Assembly (NCBI GenBank): GCA_045132495.1 | Contig: JBGUSK010000140.1 | Coordinates: 7,116 to 71,115, forward strand | Length of the DNA stretch: 64,000 nt | Source of the DNA: UBA11524 sp045132495 | Lineage (GTDB): Bacteria > Bacillota > Clostridia > Christensenellales > Aristaeellaceae | Direction of reading: 5' to 3' | In this document: piece after piece, positions 1 through 9,025 of the stretch | Numbering within the stretch: position 1 is the first letter of the stretch | Layout: the number at the start of each line of letters is the position of its first letter | Program-made: the position numbers and the translations under genes | Notes under the pieces: model-generated | The model's input: only the letters and a program-made list of their open reading frames with translations | What the model was told of the DNA's origin: nothing | Databases searched by the model: none

Positions 1-2
1 CT

Positions 3-3000
3 CTCATAGACGCTTTGACCCATAAAGGATGGGAGTCAACCATCTTGCGTTACCCTACTGAGGCTGATCTCATTCGCAATTGGGCGGATATTCTGTTTGA
101 GAATAACAGGGGGATCGATCGCCTGAATGATGCGCCCTTGACGGATGGTGAAATGCAGCAGATTCTGGAGCAGATTGCTACGCTCCGAACACCGCTGCGG
201 CTGAACGGTTTTATCAATGGTAAGACCGTTACTTTGACGCGCGATAATCCAGCTGACGCCCTCCATTTCGGGAAGGAAGTATCGTTGAAGATCTATGATC
301 GCCAAGAAATTGCCGCTGGTCAAAGTCGTTATCAAATTGTGCAGCAGCCGCGCTTTGCAAGCAAATCAAAAGTGCTGCAGAATCGGCGTGGAGACTTGAT
401 GCTGCTGATCAATGGTATGCCTGTCATTCATATTGAACTTAAGAAGAGTGGGGTATCTGTTAGCCAAGCCGCCAATCAGATTGAGAAGTATGCCCACGAG
501 GGAATTTTCACCGGCATTTTCTCCTTGATTCAGATTTTTGTCGCTATGGAGCCTGCAGAAACGGTATATTTCGCCAATCCCGGCCCCGATGGCAAGTTTA
601 ATAAGGACTTCTATTTTCATTGGGCTGATGCTAACAATGAACCAATCAACGATTGGCAGCGAATTGCGTCTGACCTTCTATCTATTCCAATGGCACATCA
701 GCTCATAGGCTTCTATACAGTAGCCGATAGCGCCGACGGCATCCTTAAGGTTATGCGCAGCTATCAGTACTATGCTGCCAGCCGTATTTCGGATCGCGTA
801 TCAAAGATTCACTGGGATGGACGCGATCGTCTCGGCGGCTATATTTGGCACACCACCGGCAGCGGTAAGACTATGACCTCCTTTAAGTCCGCTCAGCTAA
901 TCGCAAACAGCCGGGATGCAGACAAGGTGGTATTCCTTGTGGATCGCATCGAACTCGGAACTCAGTCGCTGAAAGAGTACCGTGCCTTTGCCGATGATAG
1001 TGATGATGTCCAGGCAACGGAGGATACTGTTGTCCTGATTGATAAGCTGAAGAGTAATGACCCGGCAAAAACCCTGATCGTCACCTCGATCCAGAAGATG
1101 AGCCGTATTGCCGCTGAGGATGACGGACGTCATCAGCGTGATATTGATCTGATTAACCGTAAGCGGATTGTTTTCATTGTCGACGAATGCCACAGGAGTG
1201 TTTTCGGCGACATGATGCACGATGTGAAGCGCACTTTCCCCAATGCCGTATTCTTCGGATTCAGCGGAACGCCGATTTTCGATGGTGCGAAGAAGATGAG
1301 CGATACATCCGATGTCTTTGGCAATGAGCTCCATCGATACACTATCGCAGATGGCATTCGAGACAAAAATGTGCTTGGTTTTGACCCATACATGGTTATG
1401 ACTTATCCTGATAAGGATGTTCGTACAGTCATCGCCGTCGAGAAAGCAAAGGCTCATTCCGTTGAAGAAGCGCTTGCCGACCCAGCCAAAAGTAAAGTGT
1501 TCTATCACTGGATGGATGCTAGTCTCGTTCCCATGGCCGGTGTACACAATTCCGATGGTTCGTATACAAAAGGCATTGAAGATTATCTTCCGGCTGTTCA
1601 ATACCAGCATGACACACACGTTGATGCCGTGGTAGAAGACATTGTGAAGAGCTTTGTGGTGCTCAGCCACGGCGGCAAATTTCATGCAATATTTGCCACC
1701 AGCAGTATACCAGAAGCATTGGTCTATTACAGGCGTTTCAAAAAGAACGCGCCTCATCTCAAGGTAACTGCTTTGTTTGATCCGAGTATTGACAACTCCG
1801 GAGAGGGGCAGCTTGCTAAAGAAGATGGGCTTGTCGAGCTGATCACAGACTACAATGCGCGGTACGGCCAGGATTTCCGGATTCAGAATTTTGCTCTAAT
1901 GAAGAAAGATATCGCCGCGCGGCTGGCGCACAAGGCCCCTTACCAATACATTGCTCGCGAGCCTAGCTTGCAGATCGACATTCTGATCGTTGTCGATCAG
2001 ATGCTGACCGGCTATGATTCCAAGTGGATCAACACGCTCTATATGGACAAAGTACTCAGAGGAGCAAATATCATTCAAGCTTTTTCTCGCACCAATCGTC
2101 TTTGGGGTCCGGATAAGCCATTCGGGACGATTCGCTACTATCGGTATCCACACACAATGAGAAGACTTGTTGACGAAGCCATCAAGCAGTATTCTGGTGA
2201 TCGCCCCATCGGCTTATTCGTTCAAAAACTCGGCCATAATCTCATAGAGGTTAATCGTGTATTCGGTGAAATCCAAACATTGTTTGACCGTGCAAGGCAG
2301 CCCGATTTCAGCAAAACCCCCGAGGACATTGCTGTCCGCGGGAAATTCGCGAAGCTGTTCCGTGAGCTGAATGAATACCTCGAAGCTGCTAAGGTACAAG
2401 GTTTCGTGTGGGATATTCTTGAATACTCTCATACTGATGAAGACACCGGCTCTAAACAAACTGTTCATGTGGACATTGATGAGAATACATACCTGATCCT
2501 TGCACAGCGTTACAAGGAGCTATTTAGTGGCAATGCTGGCGATTCTTGTCCGGATATTCCGTACGAGATTGACAGCCACCTGATGGAAATCAATACCGGC
2601 AGGATCGACTCTGAGTACATGAATTCCCGCTTCAAGAAATACCTGCGAGAGCTGGGGCAAAAGGACATAGATCCTGAAGAACTTCAGGCGACGCTTGATG
2701 ATCTACATAAGTCTTTCGCTGCTCTGACTCAAGAGGAGCAGAAATTTGCAACCATCTTCCTCCATGATGTCCAGTGTGCTGCAGTCCAGGTTGAACCCGG
2801 AAAGACATTCAGAGAATATGTTACTGAATACATGGTCAGAGCCAAGAATGATCAGGTTCACCGGCTTGCTGTTGCCCTCGGGCTTGACGAGAACCAACTT
2901 CGCGCGTTGATGAACGCACATGTAAATGAACAGAATATCAACGAGTATGGCAGGTTTGAAGCCCTGAAGAGTACCGTCAACAGAGCAACTGCAAAATCCT

Positions 3001-3107
3001 ATTTTGAGCGCATTGATGGATGTCGTCTAACGCCTCCTAAACTGATTGTCAGAATAGACCAACTGCTTCGTGCTTTCATCCTGAATGGTGGCATTGACAT
3101 TGAATAA
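3..3107 (+). CDS. hsdR: Type I restriction enzyme, R (HsdR) subunit, 5' end cut by window edge
   Basis: ATP-dependent DNA translocase and nuclease subunit of a type I restriction system. Counting residues from the TTG at base 15, a PD-(D/E)xK nuclease site is visible as D127 and E141-x-K143. It is followed by a Walker A motif (HTTGSGKT, about 279-286), a DECH box near 389 and SGTP near 417, then a helicase C-terminal half and a helical tail. The frame is open to the window edge with no ribosome binding site, so the true start lies upstream. hsdM and hsdS are not in the window and are expected to the left. The family call is secure; activity is inferred. Confidence 0.93.
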   Translation, partial: LIDALTHKGWESTILRYPTEADLIRNWADILFENNRGIDRLNDAPLTDGEMQQILEQIATLRTPLRLNGFINGKTVTLTRDNPADALHFGKEVSLKIYDRQEIAAGQSRYQIVQQPRFASKSKVLQNRRGDLMLLINGMPVIHIELKKSGVSVSQAANQIEKYAHEGIFTGIFSLIQIFVAMEPAETVYFANPGPDGKFNKDFYFHWADANNEPINDWQRIASDLLSIPMAHQLIGFYTVADSADGILKVMRSYQYYAASRISDRVSKIHWDGRDRLGGYIWHTTGSGKTMTSFKSAQLIANSRDADKVVFLVDRIELGTQSLKEYRAFADDSDDVQATEDTVVLIDKLKSNDPAKTLIVTSIQKMSRIAAEDDGRHQRDIDLINRKRIVFIVDECHRSVFGDMMHDVKRTFPNAVFFGFSGTPIFDGAKKMSDTSDVFGNELHRYTIADGIRDKNVLGFDPYMVMTYPDKDVRTVIAVEKAKAHSVEEALADPAKSKVFYHWMDASLVPMAGVHNSDGSYTKGIEDYLPAVQYQHDTHVDAVVEDIVKSFVVLSHGGKFHAIFATSSIPEALVYYRRFKKNAPHLKVTALFDPSIDNSGEGQLAKEDGLVELITDYNARYGQDFRIQNFALMKKDIAARLAHKAPYQYIAREPSLQIDILIVVDQMLTGYDSKWINTLYMDKVLRGANIIQAFSRTNRLWGPDKPFGTIRYYRYPHTMRRLVDEAIKQYSGDRPIGLFVQKLGHNLIEVNRVFGEIQTLFDRARQPDFSKTPEDIAVRGKFAKLFRELNEYLEAAKVQGFVWDILEYSHTDEDTGSKQTVHVDIDENTYLILAQRYKELFSGNAGDSCPDIPYEIDSHLMEINTGRIDSEYMNSRFKKYLRELGQKDIDPEELQATLDDLHKSFAALTQEEQKFATIFLHDVQCAAVQVEPGKTFREYVTEYMVRAKNDQVHRLAVALGLDENQLRALMNAHVNEQNINEYGRFEALKSTVNRATAKSYFERIDGCRLTPPKLIVRIDQLLRAFILNGGIDIE

Positions 3108-3205
3108 CTGGTATACTCGAATACAGAGAGTCAAGATTCCCTTGGCTCTTTTTCATTTGCCGTATTCGCAAAGACGAATATGCAACAATACGAGGAGGTA
3201 TAACC

Positions 3206-4135
3206 ATGACTGAAGCAACCGCAACCATGCTCTTCCACGAATACTACACCCTCTGGATTGGTATCTATAAAGAGGGCGCAGTACGCAAAGTTACAATGCG
3301 AAAATACCATTTGACCGAACAATGGCTCAGAAGGCTGATACCTAATCTGCGCGTCTGTGACATGACACGAATCAATTATCAAAAACTTCTGAACGACTAT
3401 GCTGAGTATCATGAACGGCAAACAACCATGGATTTCCATCATCAACTAAAAGCAGCGATCCTCGATGCCGTTGACGAAGGTCTGATCGACAGAGATCCTA
3501 CGCGAAAAGCCATTGTTAAGGGAAAACTTCCGGAGTCAAAAAAGACGAAATACTTGAGCCAGTATGAGCTTCAGCAGCTTCTAAGCCATCTCGACTTAAT
3601 CCACGGTGTTAATTGGGATTGGCTCATCCTGCTCATTGCAAAAACGGGGCTTCGTTTCTCTGAAGCACTAGCACTCACACCTGCAGATTTCGATTTTTCT
3701 CACCAAACCTTATCCATCAGCAAGACGTGGGATTACAAGGAAGCATCTGGTTTTCTGCCAACAAAGAACCGCTCCTCTGTCCGGAAAATCCAGATTGATT
3801 GGCAGTTGGTGTCACAGTTCGCAGGATTGCTTAAAGGTCTGCCACCGGACAAACCAATATTTGTATCCGATGTCCGTGTATATAACTCTACTGCCAACGA
3901 TATTTTAAGCCGGCACTGCAAAGCTGTGCATATCCCCGTCATATCCGTTCATGGCTTACGTCACACACACGCTTCACTCTTGCTCTTCGCCGGTGTTTCA
4001 ATAGCAAGTGTCGCACGTAGATTAGGACACTCTAGCATGACAACCACGCAAAAGACCTATCTACATATTATTCAAGAGCTTGAGAATAAGGATGTGGATC
4101 TAGTCATGCGCTCGATGGCTGGTTTGAGCATTTGA
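3206..4135 (+). CDS. Tyrosine recombinase, type I R-M associated
   Basis: Phage-integrase family recombinase of 309 residues. The catalytic set is complete: R150 (in TGLRFSEAL), H249-x-x-R252, H275 (RRLGHSS) and Y285. The N-terminal 100 residues look like a SAM-like core-binding domain. The start is preceded by GAGGAGGTATAACC. Recombinases of this size next to type I loci in Firmicutes often invert hsdS specificity cassettes. That role is inferred here from position 100 bp after hsdR, since hsdS is outside the window. An alternative is a recombinase acting on the island itself. Confidence 0.88.
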   Translation: MTEATATMLFHEYYTLWIGIYKEGAVRKVTMRKYHLTEQWLRRLIPNLRVCDMTRINYQKLLNDYAEYHERQTTMDFHHQLKAAILDAVDEGLIDRDPTRKAIVKGKLPESKKTKYLSQYELQQLLSHLDLIHGVNWDWLILLIAKTGLRFSEALALTPADFDFSHQTLSISKTWDYKEASGFLPTKNRSSVRKIQIDWQLVSQFAGLLKGLPPDKPIFVSDVRVYNSTANDILSRHCKAVHIPVISVHGLRHTHASLLLFAGVSIASVARRLGHSSMTTTQKTYLHIIQELENKDVDLVMRSMAGLSI

Positions 4136-4151
4136 CAAACAGCTCTTTCTC

Positions 4152-4181
4152 TTGCCGAAACCCTTTACAATATGATATGAT
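4152..4181 (+). promoter_or_regulatory. Possible promoter of the GmrSD-like gene
   Basis: TTGCCG (4152-4157), an 18-base spacer and TATGAT (4176-4181) lie in the 112-base gap before the DUF262 gene. The -10 sits in an AT-rich run in which tatga is repeated three times, so the exact hexamer is ambiguous. Confidence 0.4.
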
Positions 4182-4247
4182 ATGACAGAATAGAAGTATC
4201 ATGTACCCTTTTGTCATTCATGAATATGACGTCACTGGAGGTCGCAC

Positions 4248-6797
4248 ATGAAAGGTTCCGAAACACAGCTGATGACCTATCTTGAAGGCTCGAAGAAACG
4301 TTTTGTTATCCCCGTATACCAACGCAACTACGAGTGGAAGCGTGAAAACTGCGCGCAGCTATTTGATGACCTGATCGATGTTGCCCGCAGCGGACGCAGC
4401 AGCCATTTCTTCGGTAGCGTCGTTTCCTCCTATCAGCCGAACGGACGGTACATTGAATATCTGGTCATCGATGGACAGCAGCGCCTGACCACTGTTTCGC
4501 TGTTGTTGCTGGCCATGTACAATCTGATCAAGCAGGGGAAGGTCACACCGGGAATTTCCACCATGGCCGACGAGATTCATGACGATTATCTCGTTGATAA
4601 GCATCAGCCCCGCGAGACACGTATTAAGCTTAAGCCGGTCAAGGGCGATCAGGCAGCTTATGGCAGCTTGTTTGATGATGCTGCAGAGGTGGTTAAGCAA
4701 TCTAATCTGACTGCGAACTATGAGTACTTTTACACGCGCATTCAGAAGGAAGAAATCACCATTGATCAGCTTTACAATGCACTCTTTGCGCTAGTGGTTA
4801 TCAATATTGAACTGACAGCGGAGGATAACCCGCAGCGCATCTTTGAAAGCCTGAACTCTACCGGCGTGGCTCTGAGCGAAGGCGACAAGATCCGCAACTT
4901 CATTTTGATGGGCCTGTCTGCCAAGAGACAGGAGGAATACTACGAGAAATACTGGAACCGCATCGAGATCCTAACGGAGTACAATGTTAGCGTCTTTGTG
5001 CGTGATTATCTGAGCATTAAGCAGCAGTTGATCCCTGCTATGGACAAGGTCTACACCACATTCAAGGCCTATGTCCAGGAGAATGGGCTGGACACTGAAG
5101 CTCTGCTGAAAGAGCTGCTTTCCTATGCAAAGTGGTATGAGATCCTTCTGAAGGGTAAGACACCGGATAAGCAGTTGAGTGCCTGCATCTATCGGCTGAA
5201 TCGCCTGGAGACGACCATCACGCGCCCATTCTTCCTGGAAGTTCTGCGTCTTCAGAGCGAGGGCAGGCTCTCCTGGACGGAAGTGCGGGACGTCTTCCTC
5301 TGCACGGAAAACTACCTGTTCCGCCGCACCATGTGTGATCTGCCTACCAACGCTCTGAACAAAATCTTCCTCATGCTTCACAGGGAGATTTTCCGCTTTG
5401 AGGACAACGATGAGAACTATGTGGAGAAGTTCAAGTATGCCCTGCTGAACAAGGGCGACCGTGGCCGTTTCCCCGATGACGAGGCGTTTGCCAGGGCTGT
5501 GACAGAGCGTCTGGTCTACAAGATGAATGCCAAGAACAAGGTGTACATCTTCGAACGCCTGGAGAATCACGGTACTGTTGAGGACAAGGATATCTATCAC
5601 CATGTGGATGAAGGTGTCTACTCCATCGAGCATGTCATGCCGCAGCATCTCACTCCCGCCTGGACGAAGGAACTGGGCGTTGACTACGAAGCCATCCACG
5701 AAATCTGGCTGCATCGTCTGGCCAACCTGACGCTGACTGGCTACAACTCCAAGTACAGCAATAGCCCCTTTGCAGAGAAGCGCGACATGCCCAATGGCTT
5801 TGCTGATAGCGGGCTTCGCATGAATACTTGGATTGCACAACGCAGCAAGTGGACGCTGGAGGAACTGGAAGCCCGCAATGCGTTGTTGGTTCAGCGTGCC
5901 CTGGACATCTGGCCCATGCCGGAGACCACTTTCGTTTCTGAGGAGAAGCATCTGGATTCATGCTCCCTGGATGATGACACTACGGAGCTGCGCGGCCGCA
6001 TCATTGTTCGCTTCAGCTACAGGAATACGGAACAGCCCGTTCTGAGCTGGATCAATATGCTGGAGCAGGTCTTGAAGATCCTCCATGGCGAAGATCCGTC
6101 TGTTCTCACGAAACTGGCTTATAGCAATGATCCTGATGATGAACTGAGCGTCTATGTGAGCAGTAATCCCAAGGATTTGCGTAACACGCTGGAGATTGAC
6201 AACGGGATCTTTGTGGAGCGAAACACCAGTACCAATGTGAAGATCTCTATGCTCCGGAAGTTCTTCAAGGTCTATGGCGCTAATCCTGAGGACTTGGTCT
6301 TCTATCTGAAAGACGGCACTGAGGATGATCAGGAAGAAGAAAGCGGTACCCGCTATGAGCTGCGTCGCCGGTATTGGACATATGCGTTGCCGTTAATTCA
6401 ACAGGCCCATGCTGAGAATAAGTCCTTCAGCAATTGTAATCCGACGAGGGATAACTGGCTATGTGGCTGGTTTGGCATTGGCGGCTTCTCTCTGACCTGT
6501 ATTGCCAATCAAAACGGGGCACGTGTGGAACTCAACCTTGGCAAGGGGAATAGGGATATCAACAAAGAAGCCTTCGACTACCTGTTTATGAAAAAGGCGG
6601 CCATTGAAGCCTCTCTTGGCACGGAAGTGACCTGGAAGCGCAACGATGACAGTAAGGCTTCCCAGATTGTGATCAGCCTTCCCGGTGTCAGCATCGAGAA
6701 TGAAACCGACTGGACGCAGATGGCGAAATTCCATGCTGAGTGGAGCAAGAAGTTCTTCGATGTGGTTGTGCCGTATCTGAAAGATCATATGCAGTAA
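4248..6797 (+). CDS. DUF262/DUF1524 GmrSD-like protein with DUF4268-type C-terminus
   Basis: Protein of 849 residues resembling fused GmrS and GmrD, the type IV restriction enzymes that cut modified phage DNA. The N-terminal DUF262 part shows IPVYQRNYEW (21-30), IDGQQR (74-79, the NTP-binding signature) and FESLNSTG (about 197). A DUF1524 HNH-like site lies near 458-510 (IEHVMPQ, then HRLANLTL and YN...N). A further domain runs to about 690, and residues about 706-845 resemble DUF4268. The start has CTGGAGG 7 bases upstream. It sits beside hsdR, so an anti-phage role is likely; the substrate modification is unknown. Confidence 0.87.
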   Translation: MKGSETQLMTYLEGSKKRFVIPVYQRNYEWKRENCAQLFDDLIDVARSGRSSHFFGSVVSSYQPNGRYIEYLVIDGQQRLTTVSLLLLAMYNLIKQGKVTPGISTMADEIHDDYLVDKHQPRETRIKLKPVKGDQAAYGSLFDDAAEVVKQSNLTANYEYFYTRIQKEEITIDQLYNALFALVVINIELTAEDNPQRIFESLNSTGVALSEGDKIRNFILMGLSAKRQEEYYEKYWNRIEILTEYNVSVFVRDYLSIKQQLIPAMDKVYTTFKAYVQENGLDTEALLKELLSYAKWYEILLKGKTPDKQLSACIYRLNRLETTITRPFFLEVLRLQSEGRLSWTEVRDVFLCTENYLFRRTMCDLPTNALNKIFLMLHREIFRFEDNDENYVEKFKYALLNKGDRGRFPDDEAFARAVTERLVYKMNAKNKVYIFERLENHGTVEDKDIYHHVDEGVYSIEHVMPQHLTPAWTKELGVDYEAIHEIWLHRLANLTLTGYNSKYSNSPFAEKRDMPNGFADSGLRMNTWIAQRSKWTLEELEARNALLVQRALDIWPMPETTFVSEEKHLDSCSLDDDTTELRGRIIVRFSYRNTEQPVLSWINMLEQVLKILHGEDPSVLTKLAYSNDPDDELSVYVSSNPKDLRNTLEIDNGIFVERNTSTNVKISMLRKFFKVYGANPEDLVFYLKDGTEDDQEEESGTRYELRRRYWTYALPLIQQAHAENKSFSNCNPTRDNWLCGWFGIGGFSLTCIANQNGARVELNLGKGNRDINKEAFDYLFMKKAAIEASLGTEVTWKRNDDSKASQIVISLPGVSIENETDWTQMAKFHAEWSKKFFDVVVPYLKDHMQ

Positions 6798-6802
6798 TAT
6801 GC

Positions 6803-6845
6803 AAAAAGAGGTTTGCTCCCCCTAAATAGGGCAAACCTCTTTTTC
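6803..6845 (+). terminator. Bidirectional rho-independent terminator
   Basis: A 13-bp stem, AAAAGAGGTTTGC (6804-6816) with GCAAACCTCTTTT (6831-6843), with A and T runs on both sides. It lies between the convergent DUF262 and YgjP-like genes. Confidence 0.85.
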
Positions 6846-6889
6846 CCTTACACAGTATAAGATATATACATAAAACTATTCTTGCATTA

Positions 6890-7429
6890 CTATACTAATG
6901 CACTACCTTTCTCCTTCAGCCACTTACGCTGAACCACATACCGCGGCAACACATTTTCTACCTCACGCCAAAAGTGTACTGAATGATTCATCTCTTTCCG
7001 GTGACACAGCTCATGAACCACAACATAATCTCGCACATCCTCTGGGCATAACATCAACAAGCAGTTAAAGCTCAGGTTTCCCTTGGCAGAGCAGGATCCC
7101 CAACGTGTCTTCTGGTGGCGGATTGTGATCCTGCCGACAGTGACACCAATGATTGCAGCATACTTACGCACCCGCTGCGGAATATCCTGCAGAGCAGCAT
7201 CTGCTAGCCGCTGTAGCTGTTCTTGTGTGAGGGGTTCCGAGTGGGCGCTCTGCCGACTGCTGGCAATGTCAATATGTTTCTGAATCCAATCGGCTTTCGA
7301 ACTGACAAACCTCTCGACTTCTGCGTTGCTCAACCTAAGTGGTGCACGCACAATCAACCTACCATCGCCTTTTATCTGAATGGCGATGGTTTTTCTGTTT
7401 GACCTTATCAATTCATACTTTTCCATCAT
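6890..7429 (-). CDS. YgjP-like metallopeptidase domain protein (DUF45)
   Basis: A 179-residue protein of the YgjP/DUF45 zinc metallopeptidase family. It shows the family motif RWGSC (109-113) and HELCH (H139, E140, H143), with H149 or H152 as likely third zinc ligand in the segment KEMNHSVHFW. Members are often found beside type I restriction genes, as here; their substrate is unknown. Its ATG overlaps the stop of the DUF3427 fragment upstream (ATGA), which suggests translational coupling. Confidence 0.88.
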   Translation of the reverse strand: MMEKYELIRSNRKTIAIQIKGDGRLIVRAPLRLSNAEVERFVSSKADWIQKHIDIASSRQSAHSEPLTQEQLQRLADAALQDIPQRVRKYAAIIGVTVGRITIRHQKTRWGSCSAKGNLSFNCLLMLCPEDVRDYVVVHELCHRKEMNHSVHFWREVENVLPRYVVQRKWLKEKGSALV

Positions 7430-7920
7430 TTCCTTAGCCCAAAGTCGTACTGCAGGTAATCCGGCAATTCATGTTCCATGATTACATCGAATAGATAGGT
7501 GCCATTCCCATTTTCAGTCGCTCGACAGTTAGTAAGCCTTCCCTTACCTAAATAAGTGAAAGGAAGCACAATACCATTTTCATCAGAAACCTTACGGCTG
7601 AAAACACGCACATATGCGCTTGCCTTCAGCTTCATCAGATCAGATGCAGGCAGATTCGCCATGGACTCCCATTGGAAGAGAGCCGCCTCCAGGAACTTGT
7701 CCTTGTAATTGAGCTTATCCTCCTCGGACAGGTCTTTTTTCAGGGAGGCAAAGATAACCACGAAGTCATCATAGTAATATGTGCCGACAGCGGTATAGCC
7801 CGGGTTCTTCAGCAGTTTCAATTGCACCTGATCCATACGGTAGTTCTGCCACAGCTTGAAACCCGTCTCGTTGCCGTTTTCTGCAGCATAACGCGTCAGA
7901 CCATAGGTAACAGTAGTTTG
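7426..7920 (-). pseudogene. DUF3427 C-terminal remnant of a DEAD/DEAH helicase
   Basis: The reading frame matches only the C-terminal DUF3427 region of large SSL2-like helicase proteins: features such as NYKDKFLEAALFQWES, LPFTYLGKG and a QYDFGL end are recognisable. Homology seems to continue upstream of the first ATG (7836) through KLWQNYR and YGLTRYAAENG to about 7918, then meets an in-frame TGA at 7921-7923. No ATG, GTG or TTG exists in that upstream stretch. The helicase and nuclease parts are gone. I read it as a 5'-truncated relic; a shortened 136-residue product from 7836 could still be made. Confidence 0.7.
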
Positions 7921-7974
7921 TCAAAAATAGGTTCTGCATGGCAACTACCTCGCTCCCGTGGTTATCCTCTGTAC

Positions 7975-8577
7975 TTATTCTCCAAGCCGCATCTGACTGA
8001 TGCCTTTTATCGAAAAAAACGATACATCTGTGATTGCTGCTCGTAAGATATCTGTCGCGTCATAGCGTGGGTTTAGCCAGTCCTGCAGGGCATCCTTGGG
8101 AAGCAGCACAGGCATCCGATCATGGATGAAAGCAATGCTGTCCGCAGGCTGCCTTGTCAGGATCGTGCATCGCACCTGGTTGCCTTCGATCCGATACAAA
8201 CCAGCCATATACATCACTCCGTCAACAGTAGGCCTGATGGCGTATTTGATCTTTGTACCTAACCGTTTCTCCCATTCGAAATAATTGGTCGCAGGGAGAA
8301 GGCAGCGGCGTTGAGCCATGCCATCCTGAAACATCGGTTTCTCCGCAGCTGTTTCGCTCCGGGCGTTGATGATGAGTTTCCCATCAAGCGTCTTGTATCC
8401 CCATGGTATGGCAAACGGCGCAGGAGTCAGTGCTTTCGTATTTGCAATCACCGGAACGGTGTCGCCAGGAAATATCTCGCCAGTCTTGACAATTTGCCCT
8501 TTTCGATTCAGAGCGTCGATAATCCGCTCAAGATCCTCCGGGGATTCTGCCCGATCACCAAAATAACGTCCACACAT
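7975..8577 (-). CDS. SOS response-associated peptidase (SRAP, YedK/HMCES family)
   Basis: HMCES/YedK-type protein that shields abasic sites in single-stranded DNA by forming a covalent link through its Cys2. The start is set at the ATG giving MCGRYFG, because Cys2 must become the N-terminal residue; GGAGG lies 6 bases upstream. Expected active-site residues are present: C2, N71, R73, E101 and H152. Length (200 residues) is normal. In a mobile island it may protect DNA during transfer or restriction; that is inference. Confidence 0.93.
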   Translation of the reverse strand: MCGRYFGDRAESPEDLERIIDALNRKGQIVKTGEIFPGDTVPVIANTKALTPAPFAIPWGYKTLDGKLIINARSETAAEKPMFQDGMAQRRCLLPATNYFEWEKRLGTKIKYAIRPTVDGVMYMAGLYRIEGNQVRCTILTRQPADSIAFIHDRMPVLLPKDALQDWLNPRYDATDILRAAITDVSFFSIKGISQMRLGE

Positions 8578-8599
8578 TGCGTTGCCTCCTAATAGCATT

Positions 8600-8629
8600 A
8601 TTGTACCACACTACTAGTTTGCGCGTCAA
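8600..8629 (-). promoter_or_regulatory. Promoter of the SRAP gene
   Basis: On the minus strand, TTGACG (8624-8629), an 18-base spacer and TACAAT (8600-8605), about 22 bases before the start codon. Confidence 0.6.
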
Positions 8630-8729
8630 ATTCTGAAAACTTCCAAACACCGGTTATCACCCTCCCAGAATCTGTCCTGTGCTGATTGACAGGTAAACCC
8701 TGATCCTGACGCGCTCCCGGAGAAAGAAC

Positions 8730-8758
8730 TTGACTTATCCGCTCTTCGGAGTGATATA
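8730..8758 (+). promoter_or_regulatory. Possible promoter of the excisionase-integrase pair
   Basis: TTGACT (8730-8735), a 17-base spacer and GATATA (8753-8758), 39 bases before the excisionase start. The -10 is imperfect. Confidence 0.4.
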
Positions 8759-8797
8759 TGTCATCGCCGGAAGCTGCGAATATCGAAAGGAGTCACC

Positions 8798-9025
8798 ATG
8801 GACAGATCAACGATCGAGCTTCTCAGCGCAAAGGAGGCCGGTGCCATCCTTGGCATCAACCCCAACGCCGTATATCGGCTGTGGATGGACGGTCTGCTGG
8901 ATTTCTGGTGCATTAACGGAACGAAAAAAACTAACCTGCAGGCAATCGCTGCATTCCTTGATCAGACACGCAACACACCCCTGCAGGAAAGAGGAGGTAA
9001 ACATGGCGAACATATCCTACCGTAA
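8798..9025 (+). CDS. Excisionase-like helix-turn-helix protein
   Basis: A 75-residue protein with an excisionase/MerR-like winged helix: the segment SAKEAGAILGINPNAVYRL (about 9-28) is typical of DNA-binding excisionases. GAAAGGAG lies just upstream of the ATG. The last 23 bases overlap the integrase start in another frame, so the two are probably co-translated. Such proteins set the direction of the integrase reaction. Confidence 0.78.
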   Translation: MDRSTIELLSAKEAGAILGINPNAVYRLWMDGLLDFWCINGTKKTNLQAIAAFLDQTRNTPLQERGGKHGEHILP

